A stretch of 64,000 nucleotides of DNA, from NCBI GenBank assembly GCA_024704765.1, contig JAKMXF010000321.1:992001-1056000 (forward strand), in the 5' to 3' direction. Source of the DNA: Oopsacas minuta (taxonomy: Eukaryota; Porifera; Hexactinellida; Lyssacinosida; Leucopsacidae). This document shows, piece by piece, positions 9,585 to 22,000 of this stretch. Both the position numbers and the translations under genes were made by a program. How positions within the stretch are numbered: position 1 is the stretch's first letter; every line of letters begins with the position of its first letter. The notes beneath the pieces were generated by a model. That model saw only the letters and a program-made list of their open reading frames with translations, made no database searches and was not told where the DNA came from.

Positions 9585-12500
9585 TCAGATATCTTGATAG
9601 CATTGGAATTTTCTCATTCTGTATAGCACTGAATCAGCTCTGTATTGTGTATACATTAGAGGCATGTATCCGAATTCATGAACGAATTTGTTAACACATT
9701 TGTGTCTTTCAGAGAAATGATTCTCGTCATTATACAGAGATGTACACCCTTCACAGTTAAATGTCCAGCGTGACGTCACCTTGATTGGAGGCTTTCTTGT
9801 TATGTGAGCTATCAGGAAATTCATTGCAATATCTTCACAGTTCATGAATTCATCTACAGTACGTCTGATGCTAGAAGGCAGCCAGTTAGAGTAAAGATAG
9901 AGATAGTACTTGTGTATGAAAGCAGCTCCAGTTAGTACCATAGATATCTCACATGTGTAGTTAGAATTGTATAACCACTTGTTATTGTGAATATCCCATA
10001 TGTGGAATCGAGCTGGAAACCCAACCAGTCGATCTCTGTTCTCTCTCCAGACACGAAATGCAAACTGAATATCATCTTTCCCTAGATTTATGTCGTCATC
10101 TAGTGACAGGACAGCTTCCGTCTCTATGTGGTCATAAGGAAGGAATCTGTTGTTTAGACTGTTGCCACTACCTCTTACAATCTAGCAGAAATAGATAACT
10201 ATATAAACAGCACTTTACATTAAGTAGAACTCAGATAAGAGTCATAAGAGGTAGTTCTTTGAGGAAACAAATGAGCACCTACTTTCCGAGTGTAATTCAT
10301 ATACGAAAATGATAATAAATATTAAAACAGAATATAAAGCATCATCCAGGATGAAATTGAAATGTGAAAATAATATTTATCGCCAAATAGTACTCCATAT
10401 GCTATATGTAAATCTAACAACCCAAAAACTGCTATAATACTAATCGAATTGTTAGAATATTTTCCTATTTTACTAACCAGGATGGGTACTTGTATGACAG
10501 GTAATTCTATGTCTCCTACGTCATCAGGATCATTCCAGACTACTATAACTTTGTGTAAGAAGGATACTCCTCTGAGTCTACTGAGTAGCTCCAGCAGCAA
10601 GTGCTGTCTCTTGTAGGTTAATATTACAGCTGTGAATAACTCTATTGGGGAGTTACCGAGCAGAAACTCCTGAAAGATAGGACTAGTTATGCCAGAGGCT
10701 TGAGCTACATGAGGAGAGATAGGAAAGGAAGGAGAGTATCCTTGTTCATAATGCATACTATTGGTCAGCTTTTGTTGCCATGGAGTTGGATGAACAGAGA
10801 AGTATGCGCCTAAATTAATAAATAATTGAATTCCTTAAATTATTTTAAGCATAGCAATGTAGTAGATTGGTTACCAGGAGGAGAGTCCCAATGGAGAGAG
10901 CGCTGAGATAGAAGAGGGTGCCATCTCCAAGGAATCTCATATGGAGAGTTTAGACTATCTTCTGGTGGGTATAATACCTCAGGGGTGTAAGAGGGGATGG
11001 AAGGAGGAGGGAGGGAGAGACGTGAGAAGAGGAGAGTCACACAAGTAAGGAGAGTGTGATAGGCGGAAGAGAAGTAATTTATCCAAATGAATCTACCTTG
11101 TTTTTTGTAGGAGAACACCTGATCATCTGACACCTGTCTGGAGATAATATAATTGTTGAGATTATAAGAACTTACAAATATATATTACAAATGATAAAAA
11201 TCATAGAGGAAGAACTAGAACATGAAGCTAGTGTGAAATTGTCATAAAATTAGAAAGAGTACATTTAAGTACGTGTTTGATATACTTTTTAAGGCTTCGT
11301 GACAACTTTTCGAGCACTACAATGCCTCTTAGAGTTTTTCTTAGCCAAACTATGTAAATCAATTTTCGCTGATAAAAACCATCACTAATTCATTAACTAA
11401 TTACCAATCTACAAGTATTACCTAATCAAGTAGTGGATCTCATGCAACCTGTTACGTGGCACATGTAGTACAGCTTTGCTCCAGTCAATAACCTCACTAT
11501 AAGGTAGACTAATCTCATCCCCACACACTACAGGTACTGCTCCTGTGTAGAGTGCTTCTATCAGCCTAACCAATTGAGCATGAATACCCTCACTGTCTGT
11601 ATCTACGGGGATGATAGAGAACATGCTATCCCTGTTTGAATTCAGTCTTGTCTGTTGATCTCCACAAATACTCCATGATTTGCTGGAGGAATAAGTAGCA
11701 GGACAGGAAAGCTGTATAGAGACTGCTGTCTTTAAGCTAGAGGATAGCTGTTCTAGATGTGACAGAAGAGGAGTAGTACCATCATAATAGCCTATATAAT
11801 ATCATAATTACAAATAATTACATCATCATTGATATGTCAATATATTTACCTGAAAAATAGATAAGATAATTCCTATGTAGCGGCAATAGTAAGGGCAGTT
11901 CACTCCAGGTATCCAGTTGATGCTGTAGGAGATCATCTAGTGAGAGGAGAGGAGGGATTAACATGTCATAACCAGGTCTCATCTGTTTTAGTGGTGAAGC
12001 CAGAAGTACACGGGAAGGTAGGGAAGATGGGAGAGAATACTTGTAGCTTGAATCAGAATCTAGCAACTGAATTAAGAGAATGGAATGTGACGTCTTAACC
12101 CATACATTAGATGTATGTAGTTGTGTTATAACAGAGTCTAAGTCTGATGATAGAGTTAAAGCTATAGTAAAGCAGGCAGCAGCTGGTCCTTCCAATACTT
12201 GGAGAGCTGAGTTTAGCGTGAAAACATCGATTAATTGTGTCAATGAGTTGTCAGACTAAATATAATGAAATATATAAATAACTGTAGGAACTTAAGAATC
12301 AATCTGTTAAGTAGCCTGATATTGATCCAAAATATAGGTAGAAATGTGATCGTAAATTTGTTATGTAGGAATTACTGGAAAATATTCATTGTTCCGAGTA
12401 CAAGCATTCAATAGGCTTGAAGACTTGGGACAGCGCTTCGCGAATCAATCACACTCATTTCCGCTAAGCTCGTTCGCCCGTTTGATAATTATGGAAGTAA

Positions 12501-13334
12501 AGGGGGATTAAAAAGCATTGGTCAAATTTCTAAATTGAAAAAGGCGTCGATAGAATTCCTAGTCTAGCAATCTAGCATCAGATAATTGGTCATATTCCTA
12601 CATAACCGTTGATCTTATTCCGCTGTCTGTAATGACTTTAGTAAGATAAAACGAAGATCAAAGTTCAGAGACTGGGTAAACAAAGGAGATAAATTAGTAA
12701 GATAGTATCTAGCAATACAATTGTATAAGCAATAATAGAATGTACTTACTTGTTGATCCTTTAGTAGGTATACAGCAGGCTCATAGAGAACAGAACAAGC
12801 ACTCGTATCAAAGCAATCACACATACTACATGATCCGTAACTATCCATCCTATCCACTATTGTATTGTGTATATCATTTGTGTCAATAGCTCTCTCTAGG
12901 ATATAAATAGGGGAATTAATCTCTCTGTGATCAGACTGGTAATTTCCCTTGTGAATGTTAGACACCTGTTGTCGACTAATAGAGAGCATTCTCAGATTCT
13001 CTCTCTCAATATTGAGCTGCTTCTGAGTAGACTTTACCTGATTGGTAATCTTTATGAGCTGAGATTTCTTAGTAACAATCTCATTTGCTAGCTCTAATCT
13101 TTCCTTCTCTAACATTCTCATTTCATTCCTTACAGATAGTTTGATGCTCTCTAGTTCTCCAATCTGAGTTTTCTCCTTGCTGGTCAGCTCAGAGAAGTGC
13201 TGATGAGAGAGAGGAGTTAGCTGAATAACTTTTACATCTGTCCGTCTCCCTGCTACTAGATAATAGCATAAACAGAGTAGAAGGAACAGAGATACAGCCC
13301 CACAGATTAAGAGAGGATTGTAGCGAATCTTCAT
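9585..13334 (-). CDS. EXTL3: Exostosin-like glycosyltransferase, EXTL3/rib-2 type, six exons
   Basis: Coding exons, in order: 13334-12750, 12255-11850, 11791-11422, 11137-10875, 10809-10478, 10181-9585. All junctions are GT-AG and phases join, giving 850 residues (human EXTL3 is about 919). A signal-anchor helix (about residues 10-28) precedes a coiled-coil stem (about 45-115), as expected for a type II Golgi/ER enzyme. A Cys-rich CDCFD block opens the exostosin domain; exon 3 carries [10 protein letters not shown] and EVIDWSKA typical of EXT proteins. The C-terminal GT64 domain contains the LDDD metal-binding motif, [25 protein letters not shown] and [13 protein letters not shown], all nearly as in EXTL3. 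The family starts heparan sulfate chains by adding N-acetylglucosamine to the linkage tetrasaccharide. The acceptor of exon 4 is taken at CTCCAG, not four bases later, because only that keeps frame. Introns are 58-494 bp. Confidence 0.95.
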
Positions 13335-13551
13335 CTAATAATATTATTGGAAACTATTTAATCTTGATATGGGTATAGGATGTACGACATTTATATACAA
13401 GACAAATGTGTACAGATTTTCTGTGTAAATACTTAGAATCAGTCTAAGGTTACAGTTCCCTTCAATTAACTCTGCGAACTAGACACCAGTAGAATCTTTC
13501 ATTTGCGATCATAAATAGAATTTCTCTTCTTTTACACGTATACAGTGATTA

Positions 13552-13635
13552 CAGTCAACATGCGTTATCTCGAACCCTCAGAGGAATCAAATTCTGTTCG
13601 AGTTAACGGGCATTCATGATAGCGGATGTTGACTG
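13552..13635. mobile_element. Short TA-flanked MITE, pogo/Tigger-like
   Basis: An 84-bp element. The left end CAGTCAACATGCGTTATC and the reverse complement of the right end CAGTCAACATCCGCTATC are TIRs, and TA is present on both sides. CAGT-starting TIRs with TA duplication fit the pogo/Tigger branch of Tc1/mariner. No coding capacity. Confidence 0.8.
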
Positions 13636-13820
13636 TAGTACAATTAGTTTCTTTGGTTTAGTAAAAATATGCTTATATTTTTAGGAGAAAATTTAAGAAA
13701 GAATCAAGTTTTAATTGAACCCTAAGTCCAAACTTAGAAGATTCCAGATCTACTCAAGTTCCAGGAAAGTTCAAATTCATTTTTACAATTGATTCGATTA
13801 TTAATAGAGTTTGTCTAACG

Positions 13821-13968
13821 GGCGATGATCGTTCCGATCGATGAATACTAATAAGTATTGAAATGCCCTATACAACATCCATAGGTAGCTTTTCAAAAAT
13901 CCTGAAAACTCACCTCTCCTATTAAACTAATGTAAAAATGGTGTTCATCGTTCGGAACGATCATCGCC
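13821..13968. mobile_element. Inverted-repeat MITE
   Basis: Arms of about 25 bp, 13821-13845 and 13944-13968, match almost perfectly (GGCGATGATCGTTCCGA then A or T, then CGATGAA). The spacer is about 98 bp of AT-rich sequence. No clear target duplication was found, so the superfamily is open. Confidence 0.7.
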
Positions 13969-14124
13969 AAAACTCTTATTAAAATATCCTATTTTCTTCT
14001 GATCAAGAGAAATAGTTAATTAAAGGGACAATAATAATGAATTATAAAATGAATATTGGAGATACTATAATTGTTCACTACTGTGACAGCTAGTTAAATT
14101 AAAAGGGAAATAAGAGAACTTTTC

Positions 14125-15660
14125 TTAAAATGTTATTTCAAATGCTAAACACTTGAGATAAGTTATGATTGGCCTGATGAAATAGTTCAATATTAGCGTC
14201 ACCAAAGCAGATTCATTCTCCAGTGACTTTTTGGATTTCGTTGGTTGAACTCCTTTATAGCATTGTGCCAGTCGCAATTCGACAGTCGCCTGTTCAATTA
14301 CTAATGCATTGCAAAATTTCATGAATTTCGTGTAATGACAAGCAACCGTGACTGAAAAGGCACGGTACCATCCTTCGACAGCATTTGTTGTCCTTGGTAT
14401 GCCATATCTTACGAGATGAAAATTGTTCCACATCTCGATTGAGAATAATGGGGTATCATAATAACCGAATTCACCTCTGAGATATATAAAAAACACCCCA
14501 AAACAAAAGTCGAAGTCCAAAACTCTCGGAAGGTATTAATGGCAGCTTTTTCAAAATCTACTATGAGATGCTGTGGGTTAGAGGTAGGACAAACATCTTT
14601 TAAGGTCTTCCACATCTTCCTATAAAAGAACAAACTCTTGGCTGAGAGCAAGACATAGACACAAGGAATCAAATATCCATCTCTGAATGGATATACTCCG
14701 CCTGTTAATCCATGGATCGTGTAAAGTTGTGCGAATAGAGAAGGAACAGTCTTGAAAGCTTCATCTGCCATACATATTGAAGAATTTGTCAGAATATATT
14801 TGTTTTCTTCTGTACCGAACATTATAATTCTGTCTGGTCCTGGACCTGAATGGTAAATCAAAAACGCTCTTCCCCCTAGGGCTTTCAGATTTTGATCTAT
14901 GGTCAAGTCCAAAAGAGAAATAGCATTAACTCGAACTGGCCTTACTCTTTGGCCATTTTTCTTAAGAGTTTTTCAGGAGGCAAAAGCGTTTAATCGCCAG
15001 AAGCTTCGGTTATGATCCGATATGGATTGTCGTGAGATTTTCGATCCCGTCTCTTAATGCCTGCACATAATTTAAATACTTCTTAAGCGCCGACCTCTGG
15101 ACTATGACAGTGTTAGCCCAACGTTTTAAGGACTTTTGTAGTTTTAGTGTGTAGACGTCTCTTACAATCTTTTACTTAACAACGCCACTGGGCCTTTACG
15201 CTATCTTCACGGTGGAAATTGTTTATGAATCCTTCATACGAAATTTGTCACACCCCTTGGAGGATTTTATCAATCGATAATCACAGTTACTCGGTAGTGT
15301 GTCAGTATTCTGAGGGACAGAAGAATTAGTAGATGCTGGCATACTAGTGGAGACATTCAAGAGAGGATCAAAAACGGTGCAAATATTTTTCTGGGGAATT
15401 GAGTCACTTAGTGGATAATCTGAGGATCCTGCTACTAGATTATTTAATATTCCCATGATTTCCTGCAACTCGACGGCATTCTGGGCAGCTTCTCTATTTA
15501 ATTGCAAAATTTGTTGTTCTCTACCATGACAGTATGAATGAAATTCTGTGAGCATTTCGAAAATGTGTTCATTGTCAATGAAATTGATATCATCGTCAAT
15601 CCAGCTTATGAAGCCACCCTCCTCTAGTGATGTTTCCCATTTCAGGACTGCGACGTTCAA
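14125..15660 (-). mobile_element. FLYWCH-MULE transposase relic, frameshifted
   Basis: Reading minus-strand, an N-terminal acidic region (15660-15223) runs into a FLYWCH-type zinc finger that is broken by an apparent one-base loss near 15230 and an in-frame stop after WRC near 15181; the continuing CKRRLHT block restores the C-x-C-x-H-x-H pattern. The next stretch (14912-14409) is like the MULE transposase catalytic core: the SSICMADEAFKTVPSLFAQL block with its first acidic residue, and NPQHLIVDFEKAAINTF with the second. A third, frameshifted piece (14520-14125) has GIPRTTNAVEGWYRAF, the C-terminal block of these transposases. It is dead as a gene. FLYWCH-MULE fusions are a known animal Mutator-like type; the family call is from motif recall. 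Confidence 0.75.
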
Positions 15661-16320
15661 AGGCTAAGGTGTTAGTTATATTTGTATGCTGCCTTCATGC
15701 AAGGTTTTCTGAGCTTCACGAATGCTTCATCCAAAGTCAGGGACAAGCGCTCAAAATAGACTTACAATTCCGTTTCGGGGCAATTAATACTTCCGATGAT
15801 GTATTTGTCAGTAAAGATAAAATCATTTCTGTGTTTACGAGGGTAGTTTCACGTTTGAGAGACGATGCGTGTGTTATCTGCACGACATCAGTCCATTTGT
15901 GTTCAATGGATGTATCCCAATATATCGATATATATTTCATTTAAATTCAGAATGTATTGTTTAGAGTTTAGGAATTATAATATATAAGGGACGTAAACTG
16001 GCCTGAGAAGCAATCCTACGTATTTACAATCATGAGCGAAGCTGTATTAACTCATTGTGAATTGTCAACAACTAATTTTTGTTCACGATATGAAAATGAG
16101 TTGTTTGATAACAATTCATGATTAGGTGCAAGTACACTTTTTTGGATAGTGAAGTCGTAGAATTCATATACAAACACTTGACATAGTATCAACAACATGT
16201 TCGAATATTTATTTTCTGCGTGGATCATTCTCAGACCAAATTGTAACTTAAAAGAAACTATAATGTAAATGTATAAAAGATACAGATGGATCTTTCTGAT
16301 AATTTAATCAAATATATAAA
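15661..16320. other. Intergenic, no gene recognised
   Basis: Overlapping short frames exist on both strands at 15627-15944 but neither shows a domain, a splice-compatible end or family resemblance. It may be further transposon-derived sequence beside the MULE relic. Confidence 0.4.
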
Positions 16321-16640
16321 TACAGTGGATGCTGGTTGTAAGAACATCGTCGGGAACTGGACATAATGTTCTTATATCCGGCATGTAGGATTTTGGGGTG
16401 CCGGTTATGAAAACACTTTATTCGAACAGATTTGGATGTAAGAACAATATTATGGGAAGACGTTCTCATATCTACTGGATAATTATGCCAATTCAACAAC
16501 CATACCGGTAATAAGAACCAATTAGACTGCTACTCTAAGAGTGTTCTTAGAACCGGTATGAATTATATTGGGGCGTATGGCAACTGTTTTCCAGTAAATT
16601 GTTCTTATAACCCGCATGTTCTTATCCGGCATCTACTGTA
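16321..16640. mobile_element. TA-flanked MITE of about 316 bp
   Basis: Left end TACAGTGGATGCTGG and right end (reverse complement) TACAGTAGATGCCGG form TIRs with TA duplications at 16321-16322 and 16639-16640. Inside, variants of gttctta-t-a-ccgg occur repeatedly in both orientations (near 16367, 16505, 16540 and 16600), so the element has sub-terminal repeats. The CAGT start and TA site suggest pogo/Tigger-type mobilisation. Confidence 0.8.
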
Positions 16641-16821
16641 TTTAACGTTCTACGTGGTTCTATAGCCTTCCGATTGTTAGGAGTCGATAATATAAAAGGA
16701 TAAATTCTTTAGTCCACTCATAATCTCTCTTTCTTAAAAGTCTTATTGAGGATATGATTTATAATATATCCTCTATTAACTAACATCAAAATGAATTATT
16801 GACTGAACCAAACAAATTTGG

Positions 16822-17748
16822 NNNNNNNNNNNNNNNNNNNNNNNNNNNNNNNNNNNNNNNNNNNNNNNNNNNNNNNNNNNNNNNNNNNNNNNNNNNNNNN
16901 NNNNNNNNNNNNNNNNNNNNNNNNNNNNNNNNNNNNNNNNNNNNNNNNNNNNNNNNNNNNNNNNNNNNNNNNNNNNNNNNNNNNNNNNNNNNNNNNNNNN
17001 NNNNNNNNNNNNNNNNNNNNNNNNNNNNNNNNNNNNNNNNNNNNNNNNNNNNNNNNNNNNNNNNNNNNNNNNNNNNNNNNNNNNNNNNNNNNNNNNNNNN
17101 NNNNNNNNNNNNNNNNNNNNNNNNNNNNNNNNNNNNNNNNNNNNNNNNNNNNNNNNNNNNNNNNNNNNNNNNNNNNNNNNNNNNNNNNNNNNNNNNNNNN
17201 NNNNNNNNNNNNNNNNNNNNNNNNNNNNNNNNNNNNNNNNNNNNNNNNNNNNNNNNNNNNNNNNNNNNNNNNNNNNNNNNNNNNNNNNNNNNNNNNNNNN
17301 NNNNNNNNNNNNNNNNNNNNNNNNNNNNNNNNNNNNNNNNNNNNNNNNNNNNNNNNNNNNNNNNNNNNNNNNNNNNNNNNNNNNNNNNNNNNNNNNNNNN
17401 NNNNNNNNNNNNNNNNNNNNNNNNNNNNNNNNNNNNNNNNNNNNNNNNNNNNNNNNNNNNNNNNNNNNNNNNNNNNNNNNNNNNNNNNNNNNNNNNNNNN
17501 NNNNNNNNNNNNNNNNNNNNNNNNNNNNNNNNNNNNNNNNNNNNNNNNNNNNNNNNNNNNNNNNNNNNNNNNNNNNNNNNNNNNNNNNNNNNNNNNNNNN
17601 NNNNNNNNNNNNNNNNNNNNNNNNNNNNNNNNNNNNNNNNNNNNNNNNNNNNNNNNNNNNNNNNNNNNNNNNNNNNNNNNNNNNNNNNNNNNNNNNNNNN
17701 NNNNNNNNNNNNNNNNNNNNNNNNNNNNNNNNNNNNNNNNNNNNNNNN
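16822..17748. other. Assembly gap, 927 N
   Basis: A run of N with unknown content. Any reading frame that spans it is meaningless. The true length may differ from 927. Confidence 0.99.
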
Positions 17749-18213
17749 CTCTATATCGCTAAGAAGAAATTCTTTCCTGCCATGAATAGTCGTGTTATAG
17801 ATGCATACCATCTCTATAATCCCAAATTACATCATCAACAAAAATATTTTCTAAAACAATACAAGGTACTTGTTTTTGTTTTCTTATTTACTTTTGAATT
17901 ATATATTCTAAACAATTTAATCTTTTACAACTTGTATGTTATTTTTGAATCTATCTGTGTGAATGCTTGTTGGTTTCATGTGACTTACGATATTCCTATG
18001 TTCACAATACCAGAGTCTACGAATCATACTCTCAATATAATCAGCCATTACTTTTTAATATTGGTACATCTAGCTGACTTTATTATTTATTTCAATTTTA
18101 TTGTTGTGAATTCAACTTTTCTATTCTTTCTATTGTTGAAATTCTTTAGGAATAGAAAAGCCAGGAGATATCGATATCATGTATGTTCTGCTCCTTTGTT
18201 ACCAAATAAATAA
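17749..18213 (+). pseudogene. Possible piggyBac-like transposase C-terminal fragment
   Basis: A frame open from the gap edge to a stop at 18213 (ATG at 17782). The first part, YIAKKKFFPAMNSRVIDAY then HLY, resembles the block near the end of piggyBac catalytic domains where a Lys/Phe-rich stretch leads to (V/I)NAYxLY. The rest is hydrophobic, and a basic RNRKARRYRYHVCS stretch before the stop could be what is left of the Cys-rich tail. The N-terminal part would lie in the gap. Alternatives are an unrelated membrane protein or chance frame; resemblance is weak. Confidence 0.3.
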
Positions 18214-19053
18214 TAATTTATAACTTGTAATCATTATTGTTTCTTTATTCTCTTGTTATATAACCAAATTTGTTTCAGATTATTTTATTGTTTTTGTAGT
18301 TCGTTTAGTTCTGATTCAGATTTATTTGTCTTCTTTTACAAAAAATTAAATTTGGCTGCTGTGTTCATGTGATACTTAGGCGTTTATAGTATTCAATTAT
18401 CGCAAACTTAATTGTATTAAGCTCTTAAATCATTTTCATAATCAGGGTGGAAACGGCAATGATGTTAACAGCATAAGTATTTGAATAATTTCATTGGCCT
18501 GGGTATTGTAGACATAAACGGAATATATGTATATTTTCCAATATTTGAACAAGCAGGGATAGAAACAATAATTCAGGTATCTTGATCAAGCACTGATACA
18601 ATTACAGTTAAAATTATTCCATACAGCTCCAGCTGTGTTAATATTATTTCATCTGTTTTAGCAAATTCCTATATACACTTTCCACTTCAGAAATATGAGG
18701 TCTATGTATTAGGGTACATCAGTTGCTTCTTTTGTCAAAAACAAACGTTACTTATTACTTTTGTGTTATCTATATACTGTATTGATTTATCATTCACAAT
18801 TTCAATGAAATACATAAAGATTAGTACCACAATAAATTTATGTAAATAAGCTATAGAATGTAAGGAATGTCTGGCTCATGCTTGTGTTATGTACGCTTTT
18901 TACTTTGAGTTAATGAACTACAATAAATGACACATATAACGCGAAAAGCTCCTAACAATTCACTACATGAATATTGCTATTACTCCATTATCTTCAATAG
19001 AAAATAACTTCTGTCAGTTAATTACTCAATCTCTACTTTGTTTCCTGAGCTTA
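18214..19053. other. AT-rich spacer, nothing recognised
   Basis: No frame, RNA gene or inverted repeat stands out. It lies just beyond the 3' end of the Gypsy relic and could include its LTR, but no LTR pair was seen. Confidence 0.4.
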
Positions 19054-22000
19054 TCAGGTGATATAATCTTCCAAATAACATTGCTTCTTTCTAATTCTGG
19101 CGGATCTTCTTAATTCTTTATTATTACCACGGTCAATATCTTCTGTGTTTACTGATCTTGGTGTGGATGTCATATTTGAAACAAATTCAATTGACCCTTG
19201 TTCCGTTCTCGTGTTATTATTATTAAATTCCAATCTGGTATTTCTGCTGTTATCCACTGTGAACATCCGATTGCTAAACAAATCTTCAACTTGGTTTAAT
19301 CTCAAGCTATTGTTGAATGAATTATTTAATTCGTTCGATTGTTCAATTGCGCTCTTGTCCATATCATCTCGATCTCTTGAATTACCCTCGATTCGCAAAT
19401 TTTCTTCTTCTACCTCCGTTGAGGTGGCGATAAATATTAGGGTGTATATATCTGGTTCTTAATCTGTTCACATGCACTAGCTTCCTAAACCATTCGAAAT
19501 ACTTATGTCTGCAGTAACTAAGCTAGGTGAACCTCTTACCATCCAGTTACCATCCCACCGTTTGTTCAATTTGTCTGCAACTCTATTTGTAATGCAAGAT
19601 AGCCACACTGGTTGACCAATAGAGAAAGGAGTTTGAAACCTTATATCTTTAGGAGTACAATGGTGTTGTGCCATCTTAGCTTCAATATATTCTCTTGCTT
19701 CTGAAAAATTCTGTCGAATTAGCACATGATATGTATCTGCATTCATGTTAGTAGTTAAGTTTTTGTTATATGGAGATAACTCATTGGGTTCTCGACCATA
19801 CATTAAGAATTATGGAGATAATCCAGTGGACGAATTGATAGATGTTCTGTAAGCATAGAGAACTAACGGAAGGTGTTCTTCCCATTCACTTCGACTCTCC
19901 ACAAATTCCCGTAGCATTTGGACAATAATTCTATTTGCTCGTTTCACTTCTCCACTTCCTGATAAATGATATGCAGTAGTTCTGCTTTTACCTATCTCCA
20001 TACTTTACAGATCTCTCTTATTAATATAGGTTCAAATTTTCTACCCTTATCAGAGTGTAAATAATGAGGATAACCAAGACTGGAAACATATCAACTAATA
20101 TGTCAGCTACTCACTCGGCTTTTTATCTTGCATTGCAACCTCTAACCGTCTGCTAAATCCATCAAGGCAGACTAGCAAAAAACGATTTCGAAAATTCGAC
20201 AGGGAAAGTTCCAGAACATCCACCAACCAAAGAAATAGGTTTTCCAAAAGGTAGATACATCAATAGAGCTTTAGATTGTTTAAGCGTCCAGGCTGGGTTT
20301 TTTTAGGAGAATCTTTCAGGGGGGCTAATCAATGTTTCATGAAATAGAGGGAGGCATAGTTTGAAGCTAAAGTGCATAACATGAAATCATGTACTTTGCT
20401 GCAAGTATCTCGTAATTACTCCACATGAATTGATAATATGGTCACGAGCGATGAATTCTAATCAGAATATTATTGTATAGCACATGACAATACCAGTAGC
20501 AACCTGCAACCAATGATTTGTATCTGAATTAATTCTTTTTATCCTTAAGTATAAAAGGCACTAGTTTCTTGTAAACTAAGAGAATTTCCTATTTCAGTGT
20601 TTCAATTCTTGTGATACAGATGGATATTCGCAATTTCTTTGAATCAACCTCTTCCAAGTCAGCTATTCCTTGCCTGAGAGAATTCAGTAGTGACTCAGAT
20701 AGTGGAGAAGATTCATAAAGTGAATCACCACCATCCAAGAGATCATGTGTCTGCCATATCTCGGAAATACAACAAGAACTAGGAAAAAGATTTTCCATGG
20801 CAGGATACGATAGCAACTTTCAAGATGCATTTTGCAAAATATACAGAAAGGCTGAAACCAGCGGTCATTCTTTACAGGGAAGCGGAGGTGTGTGGGTCAG
20901 AAAGCCATTCCAGAATTGGAAAAAGGCAGTTCAAAAGATGAAAGCACATACCACCAGTGAATCCCATTTGAGATAAGTTGAAGCAGAGCTGATTGCAACT
21001 ACTGGACAAACAATTGTACATGAACTACAACGTCTTGGAGGTTATAAGAGAAGCAAGAACCGGAAAGCCATCAAAGCACTTTTTCGCTGCACTCACTACT
21101 TATGCAAACAGCACACTCCTCATAATACAAAAATCAGCAAGTTGAATGATCTTAATGTTTCTTGTGGTGGGAAAGATCTGGAAGAATTTGTCCGTAAAGC
21201 AGCAAAGAATGCATCTTACAATTCTACAGATGCGGTCTCTGATTTTCTTGAACAATAGGAGTATGGGTTGACGAATTCCAAGTTAATCAGGTTAGCAATG
21301 CTTCATTGTTCAGCTTGATGGCTGATGAGTGTCTCGATGTAGCTAATATTGAGGAGCCGCCTGTATACTGTTAATGGGTGGAAAATGGTGTACCAGTAAA
21401 ACATTTCATGGAAATATTCCCACTGACGAAAAGAGATGCTCAATCGATCTATTCGGTGTTACTGGACTGGCTGAAGAAGCATGCACCTCATTCACTCTTC
21501 GTCCACTGCCATTGTCATAAGCTCCAGCTAGCTTGTGTTCAATCCGTAAACTGTACTGAGGGAATCAAACACGTGTATACGACACTCACTACTTGTGGAA
21601 ATGTTTTCAGTATTCACCAAAGAGATGCCAGCACCTGAAAGAGATACAAAAGGTACTAGACCTTCCTTAGCTGAAAATTGTCAAACCATCTGACACCAGG
21701 TGGCTCTCCCATGAAAAATGTAATTCAACTGTGAAGAAATGTTATGGACCAATTGTGCTTCTACTTGAAAGTATTTATGAGGAATCCCACAATCCGGAGG
21801 CACTTAGTATTTGCAAGATATTATCCAAACCCTCTACATTGTTCGCCATATATCTCCTTGACTACATTCTCCCTGAGGTATCAAAGTTGAGTAAGAGTCT
21901 CCAAACAGAGAATTTGGATTTATTCATCATCTCAAGCCTTGTGGATGCTACCCTGTACACTTTGGATGATATACTCCAACCCCATTCCAAGGGTTTATGG

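Larger units (their letters stand above)
13335..14124. other. Intergenic with two small MITEs
   Basis: This is upstream of EXTL3 and would include its promoter. No coding exon is visible. Two inverted-repeat elements, listed separately, take up part of it. Confidence 0.5.

Noticed and set aside
16786-17811. Long frames spanning the N run
   Set aside because: They exist only because N cannot code a stop.
20589-20816. Minus-strand frame of 75 codons
   Set aside because: It is the antisense of the hAT transposase N terminus.
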